DNA of 64,000 bases from assembly GCA_963281255.1 (NCBI GenBank), contig OY725500.1, forward strand, positions 2,661,184 through 2,725,183, in the 5' to 3' direction. The notes under the pieces are model-generated. The model worked only from the letters and a program-made list of their open reading frames with translations, was not told the DNA's origin and did no database searches. Below are positions 11,184-21,943 of this stretch, piece after piece (positions within the stretch are counted from its first letter, which is position 1; each line of letters starts with the position of its first letter). Source of the DNA: Aphrocallistes beatrix (taxonomy: Eukaryota > Porifera > Hexactinellida > Sceptrulophora > Aphrocallistidae). A program made the translations under genes and the position numbers.

Positions 11184-11661
11184 TTGTTGCGCAGATTCGT
11201 GAGTTTGTAAATCCGTGAGATTCTTATACTATAAAACAATGGATGGTTTTCTAGCGTAGAATTCTGAGATTATCCGTAGAATCGTGAGATTTTTCTGTTT
11301 ACTCAAATCACCTTATGGTTCAACCGGTTTCATCATAACTTGATAACTATCGCCACTAAATAGTGTCACGCGACACAATTTGATGGTACTCGACACAATT
11401 TAGTGACACATGACACAATTTGCTTGGTCAAACCCCATATGGACCATGGATGAATTTATTTGCATTTATGGTCCATATGGGGTTTCACCATAGTAAATTG
11501 TTTCGCACGCCATCAAATTGTATCGCGTGCCACAATTTGGTGGCGGTATTTATCAAGTTACGATTCTACGAATAATCTCAGAATTCTACGCCAGAAAACC
11601 ATCCATGGTTATATTGTATAAGAATCTCACGGATCTACGATCTCACGAATCTACGCAACAG
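11184..11661. mobile_element. Fold-back MITE, TGTTGCG ends
   Basis: The element reads as an inverted repeat along nearly its full length with centre about 11455. Ends TTGTTGCGCAGATTCGTGAG and complement, flanked by TA (or GTA). Inner arms repeat CACTAAATxGTGTC and CGACACAATTT motifs. Confidence 0.7.
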
Positions 11662-11819
11662 TACTTTGATACCATATTTAAATATGCTGATAACACATTC
11701 CGAAGCACTATTCTGCGTCGTTAATGATTTTAGTTAGAGTATTGGTTCAATCATCTTCGACCGCATCCCTGGTCCATTTTTGAGATTTAGATGTCAGGCC
11801 TTATGTAAAGAGGGCTATG

Positions 11820-12530
11820 GTAGTTCTTAAGTTCGACACATAAACTAAGTATTTACTTAGTAATTACATAGTTTCTAGCCAAATAGTAGTACAAATATGG
11901 AATTTAGTATAAGTATTTTGTTAAGAAAACTTGTTTTTTTTGTCTCTGTTTTTTTTTGTTTTTATGTTTTTTTTTGTCTCTCAGAATAAGGCCCGGTATC
12001 AAATGTACCATGAATAAAGTGAAGGATGAGAATTTAAATTTTAAAAAATCTAACTACTTAGCCTATAGGTTATTTAATGTCCTTAAGACTTTCATTCCCT
12101 GATATTATCTACGTACTCCTAAATCCTTCTAACTTTCGATATCATTCAAAACAATAATATTTTGCTGCATTTGAAACAAATTACAGTCAACATCAATAAT
12201 TCGAACTTACAGAGGAAATCAAAATCTGTTCGAGATTGCGAGTGTGTCAAGTTAACGATGTCCTCCATTTAATGTAACTAAATGTTATTTTTCTCTACTC
12301 GTGGAAGCAGTACAAAAATTTATCATAGCAATGTTTGACTTTAAAAAGATGTAACTACGCGTATACATAACCCATAGTTGCAGATGGTAGGTCAGATGTT
12401 CATAGCGGCAGGTTCGGGTTTTAAATCAGACTAGGACTATGGCCGGCTTAGAAATCATTGAAGTTTTTTAAAATTTGTTTATTAACATTGTTCTAAAACG
12501 GTAAATTTTACACGAACAAATTTTGTTAAT
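11820..12530. other. Intronic sequence without recognised gene
   Basis: Contains a T-rich tract (11930-11982) ending TCTCTCAG that looks like a splice acceptor, but the following sequence closes within six codons and matches nothing. Otherwise featureless. Confidence 0.4.
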
Positions 12531-13200
12531 TGTCTCCAATATTTTTGTTATAACTCTACCAAAATTAATGAAATGTATAACAAAATTAGTGAAAGAACTA
12601 GGAAATTAATTAAAAGTAGTGAACGACCGAAATTGATTTCGGCCAAAATTTCGGTTTCGGTTTCGGCCGAATTTCGGTATCGGTGACTTCACCGAAATCA
12701 TGATTAAATTCTGACTCAGAATTTCTGAGTAATGAACAGATTACTCCCAGCAAATGCGGAAAAAATATTATTTTGTAGAGAAAACCTACCCAAAGTTAAT
12801 TTCATTTATTAGAATCTAGTTACACAATATATCTACATACTTAATGAATTAGTGTTTAGTTATGTTTATGCACCTTGATTAAATATAAAATAGTATGTAT
12901 TGTCTTCCAAATTGTGGCCGAAATACCGAAATTTGGATTCGGTATTTCGGTGGAAAATTTCAATTTCGGCCGAAATTCGGTTTCGGTAAAATACTGGTTT
13001 CGGTCGTTCACTAATTAAAAGAATAACAAAAATTAATAAAACTCTTCGTAAATCTTTTTGAAAATCTAACAAATTCTTCCAACGCTAACAAAATTAATAA
13101 AAAGCTTGACAAAATTGATGAAAAACTGTCAAATTTAATATAACGTCTAGCAAATTGATAAAAAGCTGACGAAATTAATACAACGTCTGACAACGTTTAG
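12530..13200. repeat. Degenerate AT-rich tandem repeat split by a hAT MITE
   Basis: Loose repeats of 'acaaaattaataaaa' separated by short variable words run from about 12530 to 12616 and from 13014 to 13200. Similar words in opposite sense occur at 15600-15720, on the far side of the Harbinger relic. Confidence 0.5.
12617..13013. mobile_element. hAT MITE, 397 bp
   Basis: Ends TAGTGAACGACCGAAA and its complement, with an exact 8-bp duplication ATTAAAAG at 12609-12616 and 13014-13021. Many internal 'tttcggt' copies crowd both ends, as is usual for hAT subterminal repeats. Confidence 0.88.
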
Positions 13201-13698
13201 TGAAATATCTCACGAAATCCTTAAAGAAAAAGAATACTGCGGCCGTATCCACTAAGAACTTAAGATCGATCTTAGTGCTTAAGTCTTAAGTTCGATCTTA
13301 AGTCGTATTCACTAAGATTGGTATTTACTAAGATTTAAGTTCGATCTTAAGACCGAACTTAAGACCGAACTTTAAGCCACCCAGGGAGGTGTTTTGAGTA
13401 TTGAATTGATTCGATTTTCACTAATTATTCCATAAATGTTGTTCAAACTTACTTCAATCGAACATTGAATCTAGTTTGATTGATATTATACTTCAAATAA
13501 AATTGAATATATTTTGAACATTTCTCTTATTGTGTGTAACATCGCAACATGTATCACATGCTATAATTCGTGGCAAATTCTTCTTGTGTTTGTATGAATA
13601 AACAAACATACATTCTTTGATTATATAATATTACACTCATTTTAATATGCATAATAATAGAGACAGGCTCTATATATTGATTCACATGACTGATAATA

Positions 13699-14122
13699 CA
13701 GGGTGTTTCAGCGATTGTATCACGAAAAGAATTTGAAATTACTAGGTAAATATTTACTAATCATCTTCCCCTTTTACGATGTTGTTTAGCACCTTCTGAC
13801 ATTTGTGTGACAGCAAAATGGACAAGCTAGATGACAAACAAAACAAGATCAAGATGGTGGAATTCTACCATAAAAATCAATCCTATTCAAGACTACCCCA
13901 CACTTCTAAGGTTTACCCGCCCAAAATGACTAAATCGGAAATGAGTTATCCCATATTAATGATGTTTTAAAATAATTTACTTTTATTCCAACGGTTTGCT
14001 TCATTGTTTTTCGTAAATGTCAAAGGATTTCCTTTCAAAAGCAACCAAAATAACTAAATTATCTCAATCACAAATGAAATGAAAGCAATTTACTTTTGTG
14101 ATACAATCGCTGAAACACCCTG
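13699..14122. mobile_element. Tc1-type MITE, 424 bp
   Basis: Ends CAGGGTGTTTCAGCGATTGT and exact complement, TA on both sides. No coding capacity. It interrupts the Harbinger relic. Confidence 0.85.
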
Positions 14123-14159
14123 TAATTAATTACTTTAATCCTATTTCCTATTTACAATG

Positions 14160-14590
14160 ATTTTTCCAACAGTCTCTGACGTTTCAATCTATTATAATCC
14201 CTCTGTTCTTCTATCAGCTGTAGCTGTGCTGAAAATACAGTAATCTGTTGAAACAAAACTTCCTGCTGTAATGGAAGTAAGTCTGCAGCCGTCTTCTACC
14301 CAGGAGTGTTCGTACCCCTCCAGTCTTCCTGGCTTCCCTAAAGCTTGAATCAACTTTCGACTTTGCGTTTAGCTTCAGGTTGGTCCATTTATTCCTAATA
14401 TCTTCTACAGCTCTGCCATTGCCATGTCCCGAGTTGAGTTTGGCTGCAATGTCTCTCCAGATGTGCTTTCTCCTTTGTTTTTGTCAGCAGAATTTCCTGA
14501 GCCTTTCAAAATTTCACCTGCTGATTCAATTTCATTAATAAGAATGCACTCTTCTTCTCTGGTCCAATTTGCTTTGCGGGATTTTTCCAT
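14160..14590 (-). pseudogene. Harbinger-associated Myb/SANT-like protein relic
   Basis: Myb/SANT-like proteins of PIF/Harbinger elements bind element ends and help bring in the transposase. The frame opens at 14590 with MEKSRKANWTREEECILIN, the start of the Myb fold. Further on, in another frame, comes RNKWTNLKLNAKSKVDS, the third-helix region, followed by a Gln-rich coiled tail near 14160-14250 (LLPLQQEVLFQQ, then RDYNRLKRQRLL). At least two frame changes and a stop separate these blocks. Family call is from motif order. The strand and position inside Harbinger-type ends support it. Confidence 0.65.
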
Positions 14591-16263
14591 TTGTTTTGGT
14601 ATTGTTAATGCAAGTACTCAGCAGCAATTTATATACACGAAAGGACGCCGACCTACCATAACCACTAATGACACCAATTATTTTCCTAACACCAAATGAC
14701 GCAGAAATTTAAACGTCGATAGAGTTCAATTTATTGTACTTCTAATATCCAGTGTTTATCTTTTGTTTTAGAGAGGTTTTCATGTTAGAATATACAAAGA
14801 CACTTGTTGTTTATGTTTTTTAAAATATAATATTATGAATGCATGAGATACAACTTATGCTCTTTGATAGCTCTTCTTTTGATATTGACTAGTGTAGAAT
14901 AATTATAGATTACATACACAAAACATTGAAATTTTCATAATATAATTCAATCAAGTCAAAACAAAGATTTCTCACATCTAAGAGACTCACCAGGCATTCC
15001 AGGCGGTACAACATAGATAAAAGTTATGTCTTACAGGAGTGGGTTAATCAATCTTCTTTACGCACCAAATATTTTGACATTAATTGCCTCAATTTTGCTC
15101 AAAAAGAAGAAATATAGTTTATTTTCACTAGATCAATAATAAATGACTACTTACGCGCTTACTAATATTAAACTTTAGTTTCGTAATTTATTAGTATAAT
15201 GCTATATTCTAATCATATTAACCTTAACGTTATTTCTAAGTTCGATCTTAACTAAGATCGATCTTAAGTTCGATCTTAATTCTAGTAAATAGCTCTAAGT
15301 TTGGTCTTAAGATCGATCTTAAGAATATTCGTTTGGCAAGCTTTCATTTTCAACCTTGATCGATAAATAGAGATCGAAATCTCGAACATTTTGAGTTTTG
15401 CTGAGAAAAATGTCTTTGCTACTTATTGCCATTTGAGTGCAATGAAAATAATTCGATAATCATTGCATGTATATACCATTTAACAAGTAAGCGAGCGGAA
15501 TTTATATTGCCATTTGAATATAGATTTGGGTCTGGAATTAATTGAATGCCTTACCAATTGCATACAAATGAATTGGATTTTTCTAAAAACTAATCTAAGT
15601 AGAACAAATTTATAATATCAATTTTGTTAAAATTTCTTGGAATTTTTGTTAACTTTTACTAATTTTGTTAGTGCTGTAACAAATTTTCATAGACATTTAC
15701 CTAAATTTGCTAGTGCAATAATTAGAACCTGTTCTAAAATAGTGAAAAAGTTTAGATTTGAAAAGCTGTAATTTTTCAGGGGAAACATAAAAGTGTTCGA
15801 GATCGAGAACGGTTTTTCTATGTAAATCTGATTAGTCTGGTCAAAATAGGAAGCATATTGTCCTAACCACAAAATAATTGCAAGAAATTATTTTATTGCA
15901 TTTTTCCGTAGTATCATGTCTTAAAAGTAACATATTAAAAGTTTACCGAATTCGGACTATAAGAAAGTGATTTGCCACGACTCTGTCGTTGACCCCGGAC
16001 TATATGTCATATTCGTGTAATATTCGTGCTCAGCATCGAATTTTCATCAATTTGATATATATTGACTATATTTTGAGCAAAACCTTTTGATCCTCCCTAG
16101 CAACGCCCTGGAATTTCAAATGTAGCTGCAGGAAACAAGGACTAAACCGCTCTCAAGCATGCTGACGATGTCAAGATGACAACTGCGACAATATGAGCGA
16201 AAGAATTTCATCAGATGATGAAACGGAAGATAAAACTGAAATGCGAGTATGTCTATCAATCTA

Positions 16264-16465
16264 CAATCGACTCCGCTTAATAGGGTTACAGGTTAATCGG
16301 GGCGACCGCTTAATCAGACTACTGTCAGGACCGGATTATTTATCCCATAGAACCTAATGGAAAATATAGACACGTATAGCGTATCTATATATTTTGAATA
16401 AGATTCTCTGCTTAATCGAACTAAAATGCCCTCTCACAGATGTGATCCTATTAAGCGGAGTTGAG
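16264..16465. mobile_element. Pogo-like MITE, 'cttaatagg' family
   Basis: Left CAATCGACTCCGCTTAATAG and right CTATTAAGCGGAGTTGAG with TA outside. A better-preserved relative lies at 61336-61525. Confidence 0.7.
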
Positions 16466-17017
16466 TATTTTTTTCATCTATCCCATCTAATTTTTAAATC
16501 ATAGTTGTTAAAAGAGTCAAATCAGAAATTTGTTTTTTCCTATTAATAATACATTTATGTATAGCATTCTATAAATAAGGCAATGGCAGTCGCCCAAAAA
16601 ATGGTACCATGGATTGCTTAGTATATTCAATCCTAAAACCGCTAAATTAATACTGTTATTATCAACTATAATTATTACATATTTTGTTTTCATGGGTTGA
16701 TTAATTATAATATCCCTACTTTGCCGAGGAATGTTGAATTGAAATTGAAAGTTAATTCATTTTCAATTGAAATTGAAAATGAAAGTGGGGTCATTTCTAT
16801 TTATACCTTTGACCCCACGTCAAATTAGGGATAATATTATTACGTATAATTAAATATTCATTTTGAAAATGTTATGTAACCAAAATATTTATATTTACTT
16901 CACATACAACACTAGTGTATTAAATTTACATATTGTTTTATTGTATATCATTTCTATTACTCATTTATAATCCCTCACTTGACACAACACTAATTGCATT
17001 AATAATAATTGGACGAG

Positions 17018-17142
17018 ATGTCTTGTGTCACGCCTGGCATTACTTCTAATTACGGAGGAGTAGAACACCATGAAGTTTTTTTAATTTACCAAAAGATTTA
17101 CCAAAAGGCCTGTGATGACTACTAAAACAACAAGATTCAAAG
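17018..17142 (+). pseudogene. THAP-like zinc-finger exon relic
   Basis: The frame starts MSCVTPGITSNYGG. Frame-shifted remnants follow that match the copy-2 exon at 48426-48577 (HEVFHLPK, KWYRAI, KTTRF). An N-terminal Cys, the 'F..P' block, a central Trp and a basic end are the THAP pattern. A strong donor GTGAGT follows at 17143, so the first coding exon would end here. At least two frame changes and a stop make it non-functional. Confidence 0.55.
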
Positions 17143-17689
17143 GTGAGTGGTTTCTTAAGACTTAAGTAATGTAATTATTCTAGAATCATGCATCTACTCG
17201 AGTTTGTTAGAAACAATTGACTGAATTTACAATACTACGAAAAGTGTTTACCTTCCCCCAATTTATTGAATGCAATAGTCATTCACCAAAAACATGTGCA
17301 TAAGAACCTTGTTTCATTTGAATAAATGCAATTTATTTAAAAGTTCCCCAAATTAACATCGAAAGCCTGCTGGCTATCAGCTTGGAAAGTCAAAATACAT
17401 TCTACCTTTTTTCACTGTATTCAACTGTTCATTATCTCATATAGTTAAGACCTCTATGTATTTAATGCACTGCCGTACTATTGAAACATGATAATAGTAG
17501 AATAAACTTGCTAGATTCAAGAACTAATTTAAATAATATTATTTGTTTATTAGTCAATTTCATCATGCTGTAGAGGTCCGAAATGTGTAACTACTAGTAT
17601 ATCCTATTGGAAGGCCAGATTGTGTGATTGTTGCCTATTACTCGTTGAAGTCTATTGTTCCCTTATGACGTCTCAGGTCAAGCCTGTCT

Positions 17690-17810
17690 CTTGACCAAAG
17701 CTAAATCTATCTCAAGCTAAGTCAAGTCTATCCTCAAGCTAAGTCAATCATATCTCTCAAGCTAAATCGAGCCTATCTCAAGCTAAGTCAAGCTACAGTC
17801 TACCATCAAG
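17690..17810 (+). repeat. Short minisatellite, 'ctcaagctaagtcaag' type
   Basis: About five or six imperfect units of 20-26 bp. The same array appears inverted at about 46903-46990 in the second P-like copy, so it is part of the element. Confidence 0.7.
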
Positions 17811-17992
17811 AAACAGAAGTCAGTCTCATTAGTACGAATTCCAATGTTTATTTTGTATTTATGAGCTTAATATTTATATTATGTGATATTTGTTTTCTCT
17901 AGAATAAAAATAATTACAAGATCAAATAAGTCTAGACAATTATTGGTCATATTTGTGAGTGCGGTCGCTTGAAATGCTTAATTGATCAGATA

Positions 17993-18543
17993 TCCTTACT
18001 ATTAAAACTCGATTAACGTTTGTTTGCTTATATATACGTATATATATATATATGTAACGAATTGATTGAAGAAACTGCCAGTCACAGAAAGCGAAAATGT
18101 TTATAGATTTATATACCCCCCGAATCCATGCTAATATGTTCTCAGGGGGTTTACAATCTGGGTGAGGTGCTAAACCTACTGATAGTTGCTGAATGTGTGC
18201 ACGCGGCGTGTGTGTATGATATGATGGCATGTCTGTGTGCATATGGTAGCGTGTTACAGAGAAAAACTCGGCTAACAGTAGGCAAGAAAGATAGCACCTG
18301 ACCTAACTTTACCTTTAAACGAGATGACATCCTTAGTGCTTTTAGCTCACTAAGGTTCTGCAAGAGTGTAGGCTCAGATTACATTACGAAGCAATGTAAT
18401 TGAGAGTAAAATGCAAATGACTAGAGTGAGGTTAGAATCCGCGACCTAAGTCTTGGTATTCAAACGCCCTAACCACTGCACCACCCAAGCAGACTCCAGC
18501 GGACACAAATTGTCCACCAGCTGCGCAAGCAAGCGAAGCTCGT
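17993..18543 (+). mobile_element. Helitron-like family A ends around a tRNA-derived insert
   Basis: It starts A|TCCTTACTATTAAAACTCG and keeps the usual first ~98 bp with a TA tract. It ends with the family's GC-rich 3' segment (18505-18543). The normal interior is replaced by about 400 bp with tRNA-like promoter boxes. Total length is close to that of full family A copies. The second P-like copy lacks this insertion at the corresponding place. Confidence 0.7.
18090..18490 (-). repeat. tRNA-derived SINE-like sequence
   Basis: Read from 18490 down: an A-box-like TGGTGCAGTGGTTAGGG (about 18468-18484), then 20-30 bp later a B-box-like GGTCGCGGATTCTAACC (18430-18446). Spacing fits a tRNA head. 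Acceptor arms no longer pair, so it is not a working tRNA gene. The roughly 310 bp after it could be the SINE body. I see no second copy in the window. Confidence 0.65.
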
Positions 18544-19068
18544 TTAAAGTATAAAGGATGAATGTAAATTTGAATATACTAAGCAATCCCTGGTCAAAAA
18601 AAATAGTGACTAACCATTGCCTTATGTATAGAATGCTATGATTTATGCTACCAGCCGTAAACCGTATATTTCTTTAACTAACATTTTGACTATTTATATT
18701 AAGAAATTCGTACTCAGCAACCATATCTGAGAAAAATAAGGACCACTCGATATGGTTTCTACCAAATTTGGATATCAGAATTTTCACATCCCAGGTCGTT
18801 GCTAGGGAGGCCCAGAAAAATTTAAAAATTGCTCAATAGTCAATATACATATCCAATTGCCGGAGATTTGATGCTGATCACGAATATTACAATCAAAATG
18901 ATCTGCAATCTTTTGAAAGTTTAAATATCCGTTTTCAAAACCGGCGATTTGTATAGTTCGGGGTCAACTACGGGAGTCGTGGCAAATCACTTTCTTGTAG
19001 TCCGATTTCGCTAAAATTTAGTATGTCACTTTTAAGACATAATACTACTGAAAAATACAATAAAACAT

Positions 19069-19490
19069 TGTCTTGCCATCATGTAACAACAATTTTCCAT
19101 TACTAGCATGAATCCACTCGGGCCTTCTTTTTAATTCGGGATCAGAAAACTGTGGCTTCGATCACTCAACATATCTAAAATTTTAGATGTGTATGTGTTT
19201 ACAAACTTTACTTTCGAGTACAAAATCGACTTTGTTAGCAATCAGCTACTACCACTCCAGCAGCATCCATATCTTTCAATATTGACTTTTTGCGCGCGCC
19301 AAGCCTTTTCAAATTATTTTACCTGGATACTGTCGTGTTGCTGCGATATCTTAATTCTTTCAACTACTAGACATAACTGTTTCTACACTAGAGGAAGTTT
19401 TGTCAACTTATTTTCAAGAAATGAACTAAAAATTTTTCAATAATATTTAGTAGAATGATAATTAAAATAAGGTAATGAGTCCTTTAACCA
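19069..19490. other. Intronic sequence with an unassigned 84-codon frame
   Basis: A plus-strand frame at 19189-19443 (starts MYVFTNFTFEYK, Cys- and Phe-rich) resembles no family I know and has no splice context. Probably chance. Confidence 0.2.
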
Positions 19491-19499
19491 TATTGCAAG

Positions 19500-19643
19500 C
19501 AGAGGCGTAGCCAGCCCAATTTTAGGGTGCGGCAATTCCGTGAGAGGGTTGCGGCACCCAATGCTAATTTGTGAAATTTTAGTGGGCACAGCCTTTGAGG
19601 TTGCGGCCTAGGCCCCATGTGCCGCACCCTGGTTACGCCTCTG
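19500..19643. mobile_element. hAT MITE, 144 bp
   Basis: Ends CAGAGGCGTAGCCAG and CTGGTTACGCCTCTG, with an exact 8-bp duplication ATTGCAAG at 19492-19499 and 19644-19651. GC-rich compared with its surroundings. Confidence 0.9.
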
Positions 19644-19651
19644 ATTGCAAG

Positions 19652-20673
19652 TATTAGTGACCGGGCGAAATGCTTTACTATAATATTTTCTCTTCTCATC
19701 TGGCTGTTTGCATGTAGACTATTGTAATATACGAGATGTCGTATTGGTTCTCATAGAAAGTATATCATCAATTGCTACGACTTCGCCATGAACAATCTTC
19801 AGGAAGTAAATTGTTTCAATAATTTCTAAGTTGAGTTTGGAGCTTTCATTTCATTGTCACAGGAGGTATGCTTAATTAAATACTAGAACGACTTTTAAGT
19901 TTTCTTGGTGTGAATTTCGTATCAGGATCAAAAAGGATTAAAATTAAATATTTTTCACAAACCGTAGCTGAACAATGAAACAATTTCTAAATTTTTAGCT
20001 TTTTCTAGTTTGCGAAAGAGATCGAAGTAATGAGCACTTTACAGAACACTTCACACTTTGAAATATTTTAATTCAGTTATTATTTGTTTTTTGCACACGG
20101 ATGAACGTATTTAAGATATGGTAGGTAGGCACATGTGGTTGGCTCAGGTAGCCACGTATGTACCCAGATAGGAAGGAACTTGCCCAGTCTACTTGCCAAA
20201 TGAATACATTATATATTTTAGAGTACCTAAAAATTCGAATGTTTTAATCTTTAGATGCACACTGTTCGAATAGTTTACTTTGATCACCAGATAGATATTC
20301 ACCCTAAATGTTTCACCACATGGAAACTTCAAGTTATGATCGTGTAAACTGCTGTCAGAGGAGATATTACGTCCTGCAGAACGGCCTGATACCAACACTC
20401 AATTTAGAACTGTACACTTATACTTATTATGAAGCAAATCAAAATATTCCAGGGATGTTTTAATTTTACTTGATAATATTATCCCTATTATTGTTGACCA
20501 TTTAGAATAAAGCATGATTGTAATACTATCCTATATAATTATGGCATCAGAGCGCAGAATATGGTGATCAGTTTTTGTTGAATTGTGTCTGATTCTGCTA
20601 CCCTTCTGTGAATTTTGGAAGTTAGGTATGAAAAGCTTATACTGACAAGTTTCCAATGTTTAGTAAATCCAGG
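19652..20673. other. Intronic sequence without recognised gene
   Basis: No exon, RNA gene or repeat end recognised on either strand. Confidence 0.4.
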
Positions 20674-21023
20674 CAGGGCTGGGGTTGGTTAACTGATATT
20701 CGGGCTCGGTTAATTTGGTTTCCTCCAGGACTGTTAACTGATGTCAATATTAATTGATAGAAATATGGATTTTTTGACTAATATTTAACCTGATATTGAA
20801 AAATTTACAATTTTCAGTGTTCTCGAAATATACTATTTGGTTAAGAAAATAGAAATCATATTGTAAAATCAAATTTTAGACATGAATCTCCATCCCAAAA
20901 CAATGAAATTAGTCTAAATATTTAGAAAATATAGCAGATTGGTTTACCGATCCAATTATTTTATTAACCGTTAACCGTGATTAACGACGGTTATCCGGTT
21001 AACAAAATCCAACCTTGATCCTG
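20674..21023. mobile_element. hAT-like MITE
   Basis: Left CAGGGCTGGGGTTGGTTAAC and right CCAACCTTGATCCTG are inverted, with repeated 'ggttaac' words near both ends. The 8-bp duplication is not preserved. Confidence 0.6.
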
Positions 21024-21217
21024 GTAATTAATGATGTATAAGTAGTGTTGGTTTTTCATTTTGACCTCAGTAATTGTTGCGGAGCAATATAAGTCTCTCT
21101 CGATTTGAGGAAAATTAAATTGGAATTTAAAAAATATTGTTTTTGTGACCCGTTAAATTTTCACAATTTTTGTATTGAATACTAATATACACTGGGTGGG
21201 CAAAAGTATTCGTACCC

Positions 21218-21498
21218 TATGTGTGTACGTAGTGATTAATTTCAATGAGTTCCAGCGGTTGTTCTTAACCGTTCTTTTCAAAGTTCTCAAACTTCTCTGT
21301 TGCAATTTGCGTGGTCTTCCAGACCTCAAGCAGTTATCAGTTTTCCCGTATAATTTCCACCTTAACACAATATATTGAATCGTAGATTTTGGTATACCGA
21401 GAATTCGTGAAATATTCTTCAGAGAATAATTACCTGAATTTCAGTAGGCCAATCGCTTGGTTGTGGATGTCTTGAGATATTTCCTTCCGTTTAACCAT
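21218..21498 (-). pseudogene. Tc1-like transposase, N-terminal helix-turn-helix relic
   Basis: The frame begins MVKRKEISQDIHNQAIGLLK at 21498. A one-base shift then leads into the second helix-turn-helix block (NISRILGIPKSTIQYIV) and the GRPRKLQQRS hinge that in Tc1 proteins contacts the TIR. Nothing of the DDE domain follows. An element like this can be moved only by another element's transposase. Confidence 0.75.
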
Positions 21499-21657
21499 GT
21501 ATTTAATACTTTTAGTAGATAAACAGTAATAAGATCGTTGTACTACTTAATTAATTCAATACCAAACAGAGGTGTAAGGTTGATGGGATGACAGGGGAAC
21601 ACAAAACAGCACTTGCAAATAAGATAAAACATAAGCAATTGAACCAATTAGAAATTA

Positions 21658-21786
21658 CAGTAGACTCTCGTTAATACGTACACCAGGGGACCGTCAAAAT
21701 TTGTTCGTATTATCCGGAATTCGTATTAACTGGAGTGATTTACATGTTATCGTCTTAACCGTGTTCATACTAACGAGAGTCTACTG
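21658..21786. mobile_element. Pogo-like MITE, 129 bp
   Basis: Ends CAGTAGACTCTCGTTAATAC and AACGAGAGTCTACTG with TA outside. It interrupts the Tc1 relic. Confidence 0.85.
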
Positions 21787-21943
21787 TAGTCCGAAGAGAA
21801 AAATGCTATTGAGTTAGGTGATAGTAAAACTTAAGTACTAGATTAGGGTTCTGTAAGAAATTATTATCCTTAACATAGATTTTGTAAACAAGGATTCCTA
21901 ATGAAATATAGAAAAGGGTACGAATACTTTTGTCCACCCAGTG

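Larger units (their letters stand above)
9072..11819 (+). mobile_element. CATAGC-family element carrying three nested insertions
   Basis: A degraded left end (about 9072) and a right end GAGGGCTATG (11819) belong to a subfamily whose end contains 'aaaatggaccagggatgcgg'. Removing the insertions at 9235-9799, 10069-11150 and 11184-11661 rejoins the flanks cleanly (for example GTCAAAGTA|CCCATATCC, a site seen uninterrupted at about 10225). The host element is itself a fold-back with its centre near 9930. Confidence 0.7.
13241..15323 (-). mobile_element. PIF/Harbinger relic
   Basis: The left end GGCCGTATCCACTAAGA is typical of Harbinger elements and is followed by repeats of 'aagttcgatcttaag'. 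Matching repeats close the unit at 15236-15323, although the outermost right terminus is lost. Inside are a decayed Myb/SANT gene (minus strand) and a nested Tc1-type MITE. No DDE nuclease gene is seen. Confidence 0.65.
16560..18640 (+). mobile_element. P-superfamily element relic, copy 1
   Basis: The inverted ends [C/T]ATAGCATTCTATA continue for about 75 bp, and an exact 7-bp duplication ATTTATG occurs at 16553-16559 and 18641-18647. The left part carries a decayed THAP-like exon (17018-17142). At about 17360 a short stretch IESLLAISLESQN matches the P-transposase fragment of copy 2. A minisatellite and a Helitron-like insertion fill the right part. The order of coding relics is the one expected of P elements. 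Confidence 0.72.
15890..19068. repeat. Large inverted-repeat unit enclosing a P-like element
   Basis: The left arm (about 15890-16110, containing 'aagaaagtgatttgccacga') recurs inverted at about 18785-19068. Between the arms lie a pogo-like MITE and the P-like element. The nature of the outer unit is unknown. A short frame MSERISSDDETEDKTEM near 16194 is too short to assign. Confidence 0.55.
21190..21943 (-). mobile_element. Tc1 element with only the transposase N-terminus left
   Basis: Ends CACTGGGTGGGCAAAAGTAT and complement, TA on both sides. It keeps the DNA-binding part of a transposase gene on the minus strand but has lost the catalytic part. A pogo-like MITE is nested inside. Confidence 0.85.

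Noticed and set aside
11930..11990. T-rich tract plus TCTCTCAG as splice acceptor of an FDPS exon
   Set aside because: The sequence after it stops within six codons and does not resemble FDPS.
18400..18490. Functional tRNA gene
   Set aside because: Only promoter boxes are preserved; acceptor arms do not pair and the anticodon arm is irregular.
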